Positions 24,277 through 32,098 are shown, counted from the first letter of the stretch. The stretch: 32,564 bases of DNA from Candidatus Gastranaerophilales bacterium (GCA_944325165.1 CALUZF010000007.1:1-32564), one strand, 5' to 3'. The notes: generated by a model from the sequence alone, not told the origin. Program-made: numbers and translations.

Positions 24277-25120
24277 TTTACACATTCATACAACTTATTC
24301 TGATGGAATGTTAAATCCTGATGCAATTGTTGATACTGCACTTGAGTGCGGTCTTGATTGCATTGCTTTAACTGATCATGATAATGTTTTATCTCATAAG
24401 ATTGCTCAAGATTATGTTGAAAAAAATAATTTTAAACTAGAAATTATCCCTGGTGTTGAAATTAATACAATATACAAAGGTTATGAAGTTCATATTTTGG
24501 GCTATTTTATGGATAAAAATAATTCTCAATTTATTGATTTGATTAATTTTCAACAAAAAGCCAGAATTGAACAAACTCATCAAATTATCGAATTATTATC
24601 AAAAAAAGAAGGAATTAGAATTAAATTTGAAGATGTTCAAAAACTTGTTGCGCCTATGGGCTCAATAGGCAGACCTCATATAGCAAGAGCCATAACCTCA
24701 TGTGGCGGAAGCGCAAATATAATGGAAGCTTATGCTAAATTTATAAATAATAATTCAGATGTTTATGTAGAAAGAAAAACAGTTTCTCCGCATGATGCAG
24801 TAGAAATTATTGCTGAAGCCGGTGGTATTCCTGTTTTTGCTCATCCTATTGACGTCGATATAGCGGATAAATTAACTTGTGAGCTTGTAAATTATGGTTT
24901 AAGAGGAATAGAGGCATATCATAGAAAACATTCTCCTGCTGCGGTTGAGCATTTTTCAACATTGGCAGAAAAATATGGCTTAATTGTAACAGGTGGGTCT
25001 GATTTTCATGCGCCATCATTAAACCATGGAACTATATTGATGGGTAAAAATTTTGTTCCAGAATGGGTTTATGATAAATTAATTCGAGAAAAGAAAAGAA
25101 TTGAGCTTGCTAATCAATAA
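24266..25120 (+). CDS. PHP-domain phosphoesterase (RNase AM/TrpH-like)
   Basis: 284 residues. The PHP metal motifs are KIDLHIHTTYSDG at the N-terminus, ALTDHDN (about 37-43), IPGVEIN, FAHPIDVD and TGGSDFHAP. Relatives include E. coli YciV (RNase AM, 5'-3' trimming of RNA) and 3',5'-nucleoside bisphosphate phosphatases, which release 5'-phosphates from short RNA or pAp. I choose GTG 24266, 11 bases inside ymdB, because GAGG precedes it by 9 bases and the protein then starts VKIDLHIH as usual; ATG 24251 is the alternative. Placement after rny and ymdB suggests a role in finishing RNA decay. Ends overlapping the convergent peptidase gene by 7 bases. Confidence 0.88.
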   Translation: MKIDLHIHTTYSDGMLNPDAIVDTALECGLDCIALTDHDNVLSHKIAQDYVEKNNFKLEIIPGVEINTIYKGYEVHILGYFMDKNNSQFIDLINFQQKARIEQTHQIIELLSKKEGIRIKFEDVQKLVAPMGSIGRPHIARAITSCGGSANIMEAYAKFINNNSDVYVERKTVSPHDAVEIIAEAGGIPVFAHPIDVDIADKLTCELVNYGLRGIEAYHRKHSPAAVEHFSTLAEKYGLIVTGGSDFHAPSLNHGTILMGKNFVPEWVYDKLIREKKRIELANQ

Positions 25121-25704
25121 TCATTTTTTAAATAATCAAATAATTTATGGAATTTTTGATTTAGAATGTTGATATCTTCTTCTTCATCAATTTCAATGGT
25201 TATTGTTGGGATTTTTCTTTCTTTACCGCAATACGTTCCAAAGCTTCCAGGGGTCATATAGCCAATATCATCTGATGTTGGATAGCTGATTATTTCTGAA
25301 ATTTTTTGAGCTAATTCTTCTGCTGGGCCATCATAGTTAACGGTTTTGTATGGTGCATGGATTGTTATAATTGCACTAAAATTATTTTTTTCTAATAAAT
25401 CAACAAGAAATTGTGTTTCTTCTTCGCTATTTGCGCTAAATCCACCAAAATAATCGTTATTTTCGCCTAAAATCCAATTTTTAGTAGGAAAATTTCTGTT
25501 TAAATCAACTCCGTTTTCATTTTTTCTGGTATTTGTTGAATTTAGTCTTGGTATAAAATAAAGATTATTTTTGCCGACTTCTTTTGATTTTTCAAGATAC
25601 GAATTAATAAAATATTCTCCTTGAGGTTCATCTCCGTGGAATACTCCGATTATTAGTATTTTTTTAGAATTTATTTGATTTTCTTGTTTTACTAAATTTA
25701 TCAT
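25114..25704 (-). CDS. M14-like zinc peptidase/amidase
   Basis: A compact 196-residue protein with carboxypeptidase fold signatures: GVFHGDEPQGE (His 23 and Glu 26 as zinc ligands), GVDLNRNFPTKNW (about 65-77, substrate Asn-Arg), ITIHAP (third zinc His, about 117) and ITIEIDEEE near 170 with the catalytic Glu. It resembles murein tripeptide amidase MpaA or succinylglutamate desuccinylase-like proteins more than secreted digestive carboxypeptidases; no signal peptide is present, so it is probably cytosolic. A role in cell-wall peptide recycling is an inference. It follows the rpaB-like gene on the same strand but a strong terminator lies between. Confidence 0.78.
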   Translation of the reverse strand: MINLVKQENQINSKKILIIGVFHGDEPQGEYFINSYLEKSKEVGKNNLYFIPRLNSTNTRKNENGVDLNRNFPTKNWILGENNDYFGGFSANSEEETQFLVDLLEKNNFSAIITIHAPYKTVNYDGPAEELAQKISEIISYPTSDDIGYMTPGSFGTYCGKERKIPTITIEIDEEEDINILNQKFHKLFDYLKNDY

Positions 25705-25721
25705 TTTTATCTTTCAAAAAT

Positions 25722-25749
25722 AAAAAGGCAGAGTTATGTCTGCCTTTTT
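25722..25749. terminator. Bidirectional terminator downstream of the rpaB-like gene
   Basis: AAAAAGGCAGA (25722-25732), loop GTTATG, TCTGCCTTTTT (25739-25749): an 11-bp perfect stem with A and T runs at both ends. It lies 19 bases after the regulator's stop on the minus strand and ahead of the peptidase gene. Confidence 0.9.
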
Positions 25750-25767
25750 ATTTATTATAGCTATATT

Positions 25768-26514
25768 TTAACCTATTCTTTGAAACATGTAGCCTATTCC
25801 ACGAGCTGTAAGAATTAACTCTGGATTAGCAGGGTCTGTTTCTAATTTTGAACGTAATCTTGAAATGTGTACATCAACAACACGTGTGTCAATTCTATGA
25901 TCCGGCGGATATGCCCAAACGTGTTGCAGAATTTCATTTCTTGAATAAGCGGTACCAGAATTATTTACAAGTAATTCTAATAAGCTAAATTCCATGCCTG
26001 TTAGGCGGATTCTTTCATTTTTGCGATATACTTGACGTCTTGCTGTGTCAATTTTGATATTTCCTGTTGTAATAACATTTTTAGTTGTTTTGCCTGTAGG
26101 AACTGTAATATCTTTACTTACTGTTCTTCTTAATACTGCTTTAACACGAGCTTCAAGTTCTTTGGGGCTAAAAGGTTTAATTACATAATCATCTGCGCCT
26201 AATTCCAAACCTGTAATTCTTTCAGAAACATCTCCTAAAGCTGTTAAGATGATAATAGGAATATCTGATACTCTTCTGATTTCTCTTGTAACCCCATAAC
26301 CATCCATTTTTGGCATCATAACATCCAAAATAACGATATCGGGGTTTGTTTTATTGAATAGCTCAACTGCTTCTTCGCCGTCTTCAGCTGTTACTACATT
26401 GTAGCCTGCCATTTTAAGACGTGTTTCTAAAATTCTTCTGATACTTGCTTCATCATCAACAACAAGGATTTTTTGTTTAGAGTCGGCTTGTTCACCTTGA
26501 ATGTCTTTGGTCAT
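25768..26514 (-). CDS. rpaB: RpaB/Ycf27-like OmpR-family response regulator
   Basis: 248 residues: receiver domain with Asp 64 (ILDVMMPKMDGYG), Thr 91 and Lys 113 (VIKPFSPKELEARVKAVLRR), then an OmpR winged helix. The stretches DDEASIRRILETRL, ITGLELGADDY, RIRLTGMEFSLLELLV, DTRVVDVHISRLRSKLE and NPELILTARGIGYMFQRI are what I recall of cyanobacterial RpaB almost word for word. RpaB is the essential regulator that binds HLR1 promoters and responds to light and redox stress in Cyanobacteria, usually with the kinase Hik33/NblS. No kinase gene is adjacent here. AAGGAAG lies 4 bases before the ATG. A strong terminator follows. Confidence 0.9.
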   Translation of the reverse strand: MTKDIQGEQADSKQKILVVDDEASIRRILETRLKMAGYNVVTAEDGEEAVELFNKTNPDIVILDVMMPKMDGYGVTREIRRVSDIPIIILTALGDVSERITGLELGADDYVIKPFSPKELEARVKAVLRRTVSKDITVPTGKTTKNVITTGNIKIDTARRQVYRKNERIRLTGMEFSLLELLVNNSGTAYSRNEILQHVWAYPPDHRIDTRVVDVHISRLRSKLETDPANPELILTARGIGYMFQRIG

Positions 26515-26539
26515 CTTTCTTCCTTACTTATTAATAACA

Positions 26540-26555
26540 TTACAAAATATTTACT
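26540..26555. promoter_or_regulatory. TTAC direct repeat upstream of the rpaB-like gene
   Basis: TTACA at 26540-26544 and TTACT at 26551-26555 repeat with an 11-base period, 26-41 bases before the start codon. PhoB/OmpR-type regulators often bind such tandem words, so this could be an autoregulatory site. Very weak evidence in AT-rich DNA. Confidence 0.2.
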
Positions 26556-26617
26556 ATTTTGAAGATATATTAACATAAATGAAGTTTTTTGTAAAATAAA
26601 AATACATGATTTTAAAT

Positions 26618-26643
26618 AAAAAAAAGCTCATCTTTTGATGAGC
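26618..26643 (-). terminator. Terminator after the coiled-coil gene
   Basis: GCTCATC (26626-26632), loop TTTT, GATGAGC (26637-26643). On the minus strand the stem is followed by eight T's (26625-26618). It is some 45 bases after the stop at 26686. Confidence 0.85.
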
Positions 26644-26685
26644 ATTTTTAGGTTATAGTTTTAATTAGGATTTGGAATTAAGTTA

Positions 26686-27243
26686 TTATAGTTTTATTGT
26701 ACTGTTTTGAATGCTTTCTGAAATGCTGTCTTTGATTGTTTGTAATTCAGCTTCTTCGGATTCTAGTTCTGCTTCCATTTTAGATTTTTCATTTTCTAAT
26801 TCTGTTTCTAACTCTTTCAATTTTGGCATAATTACTGTATTTGCATAATCTTCAAGAGCCTCTTCGTAAAATTCCCAATACATTGTTTCTGTATTTAGCG
26901 CTCCTGTTTCATCAAAGTATAATGATGCTTGAGCAGATAAGCCTGGATTATTGTAATATTGTTCTGCTGTAACATCAGAGTATGCTGTTGAGTAGTAATC
27001 TGTTTGTAATTGCGCCGCTTCCATCGCTGCTTCGTTTGAGTAACCCATAAAATCAAGAGCATCGCCGAATAATTCAGTGCCTGCTGACGAAATTTCACTC
27101 GGTGTTATTTGACCATCGCCAATAGAGGTAGAAAAATTGGATAATTTTCTTAATCGGTTACTTAATTGAAGTATATCGTATTGCTTTTCCTGAATTGAGG
27201 ATTGCAATTCGCTTCTTCTTAAAGATAGTAAAACCCATCCCAT
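26686..27243 (-). CDS. Unrecognised helical/coiled-coil protein
   Basis: 185 residues, no family recognised. The N-terminus, MGWVLLSLRRSELQSSIQEK, is amphipathic rather than a normal signal peptide. The middle is acidic, and rich in Ala, Tyr and Ser; the C-terminus (about 135-180) is a strongly acidic coiled coil of the type LKELETELENEKSKMEAELE. This profile is seen in filament, needle or adhesin-like assembly proteins and in scaffold proteins, but I cannot assign one. TAGGAG lies about 9 bases before the ATG, within a leader carrying three TAGGTTA words. TATAAT is at 27292-27287. It has its own terminator, so it is a single-gene unit. Confidence 0.75.
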   Translation of the reverse strand: MGWVLLSLRRSELQSSIQEKQYDILQLSNRLRKLSNFSTSIGDGQITPSEISSAGTELFGDALDFMGYSNEAAMEAAQLQTDYYSTAYSDVTAEQYYNNPGLSAQASLYFDETGALNTETMYWEFYEEALEDYANTVIMPKLKELETELENEKSKMEAELESEEAELQTIKDSISESIQNSTIKL

Positions 27244-27292
27244 AACCTAACACTCCTAACCTAATTAAATTTTTAAACTAACCTACATTATA
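27243..27292 (-). promoter_or_regulatory. -10 box and leader with three TAGGTTA words
   Basis: On the minus strand TATAAT (27292-27287) is followed by TAGGTTA at 27285-27279, 27263-27257 and 27249-27243, the last touching the ATG. The words lie mainly in the predicted 5' leader, where they could bind a protein or the ribosome. Confidence 0.4.
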
Positions 27293-27337
27293 ATAAAGTA
27301 TTTTTTTATTTATTAATTGCCTGTTTGTTGTTATTTT

Positions 27338-27357
27338 CTTAACACAACTTAACATTT
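27338..27357. promoter_or_regulatory. Tandem CTTAACA repeat, 10-base period
   Basis: CTTAACA at 27338-27344 and 27348-27354, 35-51 bases before the radical SAM start. The 10-base period equals that of the cyanobacterial HLR1 site (two GTTACA-type words) bound by RpaB, whose gene is nearby, but the word has one extra A. A candidate response-regulator site. Confidence 0.35.
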
Positions 27358-27388
27358 TTTTCTTTTTTGTTTATTGTTTAATTAAATT

Positions 27389-29170
27389 ATGATAGATGAT
27401 AATTTTTTAAATGAATATGGCGACATCCTATATCAAATTGAGCGCCCATCCAGATATATAGGGGATGAATTCGGTTCTTATGATAAGGATTTTAATAATG
27501 TAAAAGGCAAATTTCTTTTTGCGTTTCCTGATAAATATGAAATTGGAATAAGTAATTTTGGACATAAAATTATTTATGATTTGATTAATAAAAAAGAAGA
27601 TTTGTTATGCGATAGGATTTATGCTCCAGATAAAGATTTTATTAATTTGTTGGAAAAAAGTAATAAAACCCTATATGCGCTTGAATCTAAAAGAAAGCCG
27701 ATGGAATTTGATATAATTGGCTTTGCGCTTCAATATGAGATGTGTTATTCAACTGTTTTAAAAATGCTTGAATTGTCTAATATTCCTGTTTTATCAAAAG
27801 ATAGAAACGAAACTCATCCTATAATTTTAGCGGGTGGCCCATGTACATCAAACCCTAATCCAATGAGTAAATTTATCGATATATTTATAATTGGCGATGG
27901 TGAAGACGTTAATATCGAAGTTTTAGAAAAATATATATCTTTAAAAAATAAGTTAACAAGAAATGAAATTATTAAAGAATTAGCTAAAATTGAGGGTGTT
28001 TATGCTCCTTTGGTTCATAAAAAAACAATAAAAAGAATAGCACAATTATCAAAAGAAAATCATCCCATTAACTCTCCTATTCCTCATTTTACATCAGTTC
28101 ATGATAGAGCAATAGTTGAATTAAGAAGAGGGTGCGGCAGGTTGTGTCGTTTTTGTCAAGCTTCACACATAAATCTTCCTATTCGAGAAAGAAAAAAAGA
28201 AGATATAGTTGAATTGACAAAGAAATATGTTAAAAACACAGGATATGATGAATATTCTTTATTATCTTTATCATCAAATGACCATGGACAAATTGAAGAA
28301 ATATTATCTGAATTGAATTGCTATTATAAAGGTAGCGGTATTAATGTTTCACTGCCTTCTCAAAGAGCAGACAGGTTTTCTTTGGAGCTTGCAAATTTAG
28401 CAGCTGGCGAAAAGAAAGCAAGTGTTACAATTGCTCCTGAAGCTGGAACCCAAAGAATGAGAGATATTATAAATAAAAATCTATCTGAAGAACAAATTAT
28501 AAATGCCACAATTTCATGTATAAAAAATGGATGGAATAAAATAAAATATTATTTTGTAATTGGTTTACCTTTTGAGCAATATAGTGATTTAGATGGTATT
28601 GTTAAATTAATTGAAGATGTAAATCTTGCATGTAGAAAAAATGGGCTAAAATATCCTCAAATCACGTGTTCTATTTCTGTTTTTGTACCAAAACCGCACA
28701 CGCCATTTCAATGGGCAAGACAAAATACGATTGATGAAATAAATAAAAAAATTAATTATTTAAGAGATTTAAAAAATAAAATAAAAAATGTAAGGTTTAA
28801 TTTTCACAATCCTAAGATGTCTCAACTAGAAGCATTTTTCTCTCGAGGAGATGAAAAAGTTGCTGATTTTGTTTATGAATTATATAAAAATGGTGCTTAT
28901 TTAGAATCTTGGGATGAAAATTTGAATTTTGAATTATATAAGCAAATTGAAGAAAAATTAAATATTTCTATAGAGGATTTGACTTCAAAAGAATATAATG
29001 AAAATGAAACTCTGCCTTGGGAAATAGTTGATTATGGCGTGAATAAAAGCTGGCTTTTAGGTGAATATAAAAAAGCACAAAATGCAATTTCTACTGTTCC
29101 TTGTGAAGTAAAATGTAATAATTGTGGTGTGTGTTCGAATTTAAAGACCAAAAAAGTTTTAGCAAAGTAA
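27389..29170 (+). CDS. B12-binding-like radical SAM protein (TIGR03960 type)
   Basis: 593 residues. The N-terminal cobalamin-binding-like domain has FPDKYEIGISNFGHKIIYDL, DIIGFALQYEMCYSTVLKML and ILAGGPCTSNPNPMSKFIDI then FIIGDGE. The radical SAM domain has RRGCGRLCRFCQA (CxxxCxxC, about 249-256), followed by SLLSLSSNDHG and IAPEAGTQRMRDIINK. The C-terminus carries extra cysteines (CEVKCNNCGVCSN), perhaps a further metal site. Its substrate is unknown; relatives are often found beside a DUF2344 (TIGR03936) protein and ribonuclease E/G, none of which is here. ATG 27389 has no ribosome site upstream. Ends one base from the convergent PHP gene. Confidence 0.9.
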   Translation: MIDDNFLNEYGDILYQIERPSRYIGDEFGSYDKDFNNVKGKFLFAFPDKYEIGISNFGHKIIYDLINKKEDLLCDRIYAPDKDFINLLEKSNKTLYALESKRKPMEFDIIGFALQYEMCYSTVLKMLELSNIPVLSKDRNETHPIILAGGPCTSNPNPMSKFIDIFIIGDGEDVNIEVLEKYISLKNKLTRNEIIKELAKIEGVYAPLVHKKTIKRIAQLSKENHPINSPIPHFTSVHDRAIVELRRGCGRLCRFCQASHINLPIRERKKEDIVELTKKYVKNTGYDEYSLLSLSSNDHGQIEEILSELNCYYKGSGINVSLPSQRADRFSLELANLAAGEKKASVTIAPEAGTQRMRDIINKNLSEEQIINATISCIKNGWNKIKYYFVIGLPFEQYSDLDGIVKLIEDVNLACRKNGLKYPQITCSISVFVPKPHTPFQWARQNTIDEINKKINYLRDLKNKIKNVRFNFHNPKMSQLEAFFSRGDEKVADFVYELYKNGAYLESWDENLNFELYKQIEEKLNISIEDLTSKEYNENETLPWEIVDYGVNKSWLLGEYKKAQNAISTVPCEVKCNNCGVCSNLKTKKVLAK

Positions 29171-29171
29171 A

Positions 29172-29957
29172 TTATAACTTATGAAATATTGGCTCCATTT
29201 TATCAAAAGTGCAGAAATATTCATAACCTATACTTTTTAGAAATTCTTTCATTTCTTTGATTTTATATCCAAAATCGTTTATTCTATGGCAATCTGAGCC
29301 TATTGTTATGATTTTTCCTCCTAATTCTTTATAGAATTTTAAGATATCAACTGATGGCATTAAATCTTTTAATTTATATCTTGATGAAGAGGTATTTAGC
29401 TCTATTCCTTTGTTGTTGTTGATTATAGTTTTTAGAATTTGCTCTATTATTTCTTTTGAATAGCAAAAAGGATATTCTCCATAATCATCATATCTTCGAA
29501 TTAAATCCAGATGTCCTAAAACGCTGTAATTGTTATAAACATTAACTGTTTTATAAATTTCTTCATAGTATTCTCTATTGTATTGTGCTTGTGGTTTTCC
29601 CATCTGAAAACTTCTATCCCATAAGTCTTTATCGTGAATTAAATGAAAAGATAAAATAATAAAATCAAAAGAATACAGTTTGAAAATATTTTCAAAAAAA
29701 TCTTTATGATGTGCTTGTGCGCCAAATTCCATCCCAAATTTTATGGATAATTTATCTTTATATTTATTTTGATAATAATTAATATCTTTTAAATAATTTT
29801 TAGTGTCGCAACAATAACAAAATGGCGCACCATAATCAATATGATCGGTAAAACAAATCTCGCTGAAACCAAGCTTAATGGCTTGGATAATATAATCTTC
29901 CATATTTACTAATGAATCTTCGCTGTAATTTGTGTGTATATGGTAATCTGCAAGCAT
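29172..29957 (-). CDS. PHP-family histidinol-phosphatase-like protein (HisJ/HisK type)
   Basis: 261 residues. MLADYHIHTNYSEDS gives the N-terminal PHP metal motif; ICFTDHIDYG, GMEFGAQ, LSFHLIHDKD, VLGHLDLIRRY and TIGSDCHRINDFG supply the other ligands, all as in HisJ/HisK histidinol phosphatases. The histidine role is uncertain: no his gene is near, and the ATG overlaps the TAA of the receiver gene by one base (TAATG), so it is made with a two-component pair. It may act on another phosphate ester in that signalling unit. Ends one base after the convergent radical SAM gene. Confidence 0.85.
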   Translation of the reverse strand: MLADYHIHTNYSEDSLVNMEDYIIQAIKLGFSEICFTDHIDYGAPFCYCCDTKNYLKDINYYQNKYKDKLSIKFGMEFGAQAHHKDFFENIFKLYSFDFIILSFHLIHDKDLWDRSFQMGKPQAQYNREYYEEIYKTVNVYNNYSVLGHLDLIRRYDDYGEYPFCYSKEIIEQILKTIINNNKGIELNTSSSRYKLKDLMPSVDILKFYKELGGKIITIGSDCHRINDFGYKIKEMKEFLKSIGYEYFCTFDKMEPIFHKL

Positions 29958-30322
29958 TATATTTCGCCTAGTTTTTGTTTTACTGTTTTTATAAAATTAT
30001 TTATATCAATCGGTTTTGTAATATAATCATTTATGCCAAATTCTCTTGCTTTTTGCTTATCTGAATCCATAGCGCATGCTGATGCTATTATTATGGGCGG
30101 AGTTTGTATATTTTTTTCTTTTAATTTTTCTAAAAGCTCAAAACCTGTCATTTTTGGAAGCTGAATATCTAATATTATTAAATCAAATTTTTCATTTTTT
30201 ATGAGGTTGTATGCTGATAATCCATCCATTGCTTTTTCGGGGCTATATTTCTGATAAAGCAGAATATCGTAAAAAAGTTTCATATTAAGTTCATTATCTT
30301 CAACAATTAATATTTTTTTCAT
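29957..30322 (-). CDS. Single-domain response regulator (DivK/CheY-like)
   Basis: 121 residues, receiver only. ILIVEDNELNMKLFYDIL, Asp 52 in IILDIQLPKMTG, and Lys 103 in YITKPIDINNF are intact; the Thr/Ser switch residue is Ser 81 (IIIASACAM). EDNELNMKLF and the KPID ending resemble DivK, which moves phosphate or controls kinases without binding DNA. Its ATG overlaps the kinase stop (ATGA), so it is very probably the direct partner of that kinase. It is followed by the PHP gene by a one-base overlap. Confidence 0.93.
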   Translation of the reverse strand: MKKILIVEDNELNMKLFYDILLYQKYSPEKAMDGLSAYNLIKNEKFDLIILDIQLPKMTGFELLEKLKEKNIQTPPIIIASACAMDSDKQKAREFGINDYITKPIDINNFIKTVKQKLGEI

Positions 30323-31551
30323 AGAATAATTTTTTTAAACTCCATAATAAAAGTCGTGCCTTTATTTAATTCGCTCTCGAGAGTTATTTTACCGTTGTGA
30401 AGTTTAACTAATTCTTTTGTTATAGGCAATCCTAATCCTGTTGAGGATTGGCTTTTAGAATAAATATTATCAATATGGACAAATTTTTTAAATATTTTGT
30501 TGTGGTATTTTTTTTCTATTCCTATTCCACTATCTTTTATTTTTAGAATGTAGTCTTTATTTTTTGCTTCTTGAATAATTTCAATTTTTCCGTTTTTTCC
30601 TGTAAATTTAATTGCATTTGATAATAGATTATATAAAATTTGTTGGAATTTTTGATAATCAGCATTTATTTCATAATTTGTATTATCTTTAAAGATTACT
30701 TTTATTTTTTTATTTTGATATAAAGGCTCTAATATATTGATAACTTCTTGGATAGCTTGAGTTGAATTTAATTTTGCAGGGTTAAATTTCATAGCGTTAG
30801 CTTCAAGTTTAGATATATCTAATATTTCATTAATCATACCCAATAAATGAAGGCTGGATATTTGAATATCTTTAATATATTCTGCTTGTTTTTGATTTAA
30901 ATCACCAAAAATTTTACTGTCCAGCGCTTGAGAAAAGCCTATTATAGCGTTTAGTGGTGTCCTTAGCTCATGCGAAATATTTGCAAGAAAAAGATTTTTT
31001 GTTTTATCAAGTTCTTGGAGTTTTTTGTGTTGTTTTTTTACAACATCATACATTGCTTCTTTTTCAAAAATTGCTTCTTGCATCGCTTTTAGTTGTATTT
31101 TAAATACTTCATTTAATTCATAATCTTTAATTTTATAGCTTATTATGTTACAAAGTGTAATGAAGCTGGTCTTTGTATCGTTGTCTATTTTATTTTTTGA
31201 GCTTAATGTCATAAAACCAAAGATTGAATTTTTAATAGAGAGCTTAACTATGAGAGTATTTTCGTATAGTAAAACATCTTCATTGGTTTTACATTCAATA
31301 TTTTTTTTGTCATTTAATAAAAATTCTTGGATGTTGTTTTTAAATTCATAATCTTTTATAAAAACATTGTTGTTAATAGCTAACTTTAGGCTATAGCCTG
31401 TATTTTCATAAAAGAATATACCAATTGAAAAATTTTTTTCATATAAAGACGACATTATTTTTAATACATTTTCGTAAAAATCGATATTTTGCGCATTTGT
31501 ATTGTTAATAATGTCATCAATTAAATTTAAACTTCTATTTAGGATATCCAT
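30319..31551 (-). CDS. Soluble sensor histidine kinase
   Basis: 410 residues with no membrane segment. A GAF-like sensor (about 20-145) leads through a coiled linker (150-185) to HisKA (FLANISHELRTPLNAIIGFS, His 194) and HATPase_c (NLLSNAIKFT, IKDSGIGIEKK, GLGLPITKELVKLH). All catalytic boxes are present. It should sense an internal signal and phosphorylate the coupled DivK-like receiver. A good promoter precedes it and the ATG has no ribosome site, so it probably starts a leaderless three-gene operon of kinase, receiver and PHP phosphatase. Confidence 0.93.
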   Translation of the reverse strand: MDILNRSLNLIDDIINNTNAQNIDFYENVLKIMSSLYEKNFSIGIFFYENTGYSLKLAINNNVFIKDYEFKNNIQEFLLNDKKNIECKTNEDVLLYENTLIVKLSIKNSIFGFMTLSSKNKIDNDTKTSFITLCNIISYKIKDYELNEVFKIQLKAMQEAIFEKEAMYDVVKKQHKKLQELDKTKNLFLANISHELRTPLNAIIGFSQALDSKIFGDLNQKQAEYIKDIQISSLHLLGMINEILDISKLEANAMKFNPAKLNSTQAIQEVINILEPLYQNKKIKVIFKDNTNYEINADYQKFQQILYNLLSNAIKFTGKNGKIEIIQEAKNKDYILKIKDSGIGIEKKYHNKIFKKFVHIDNIYSKSQSSTGLGLPITKELVKLHNGKITLESELNKGTTFIMEFKKIIL

Positions 31552-31557
31552 AATTCA

Positions 31558-31585
31558 ATTATAAAGTATGGATTTTTTAGGGCAA
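31558..31585 (-). promoter_or_regulatory. Promoter of the histidine kinase operon
   Basis: On the minus strand TTGCCC (31585-31580), 16-base spacer, TATAAT (31563-31558). Six bases separate the -10 from ATG 31551, so transcription should start at the start codon. Confidence 0.65.
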
Positions 31586-31600
31586 ATCTTTAATATTATT

Positions 31601-32098
31601 TTATATATTAAAAATATATCCGCCTTTTGTAGCGTTTTGAAGTACATCTTGAGTGATTTTTGTTCTTAGATTTTTAATATATTTATATACATAATCAGTA
31701 GGTAAATTTAAAATTGTTGCCAAGTCTTTAGCATAAACAATTTTGCCTTTGTTTTGTGCAAAATGGGCTAAAACTGCATCTTCTCTAGCTGTTAAAGGTT
31801 TTTTGCATGTTAGCTTTGATTTTATATTCTTAAGCGAATTTTCTTGTGAATTATCTATTATTTCATCTTGTATCTTTTGAGCCTTAGAAGCAACTTTTAA
31901 TACTTGCTTTTGAGGTGTAGTTTTTTCTTTTGATGTATATAATCTTCTTTCATTTTGCATAACGATATCAATAATATCGCTTGTTTGTTTATTTTCTTCT
32001 AAAACTTTTCCTAGTTTTCTTGCGTATTCTTCAAGAGTGATTTTTTCTAAAGAGCTTCTCCATTGTTTGATTTCTTCTTTGCTTAGATACTGGCTCAT
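31601..32098 (-). CDS. Winged-helix regulator without receiver domain
   Basis: 165 residues. The C-terminal 65 (LTAREDAVLAHFAQNKGKIV, then LNLPTDYVYKYIKNLRTKI and GGYIFNI) follow the OmpR effector pattern of helices, recognition helix and a final beta wing with GY. The first 100 residues are charged and helical with no phospho-acceptor motif, so it is an OmpR-like DNA-binding domain on another N-terminus. GGGAG lies 7 bases before the ATG. It is upstream of the kinase gene on the same strand but with 49 bases and a promoter between. DNA binding is inferred. The 214 bases upstream (32099-32312) hold the fba terminator and no gene. Confidence 0.7.
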   Translation of the reverse strand: MSQYLSKEEIKQWRSSLEKITLEEYARKLGKVLEENKQTSDIIDIVMQNERRLYTSKEKTTPQKQVLKVASKAQKIQDEIIDNSQENSLKNIKSKLTCKKPLTAREDAVLAHFAQNKGKIVYAKDLATILNLPTDYVYKYIKNLRTKITQDVLQNATKGGYIFNI

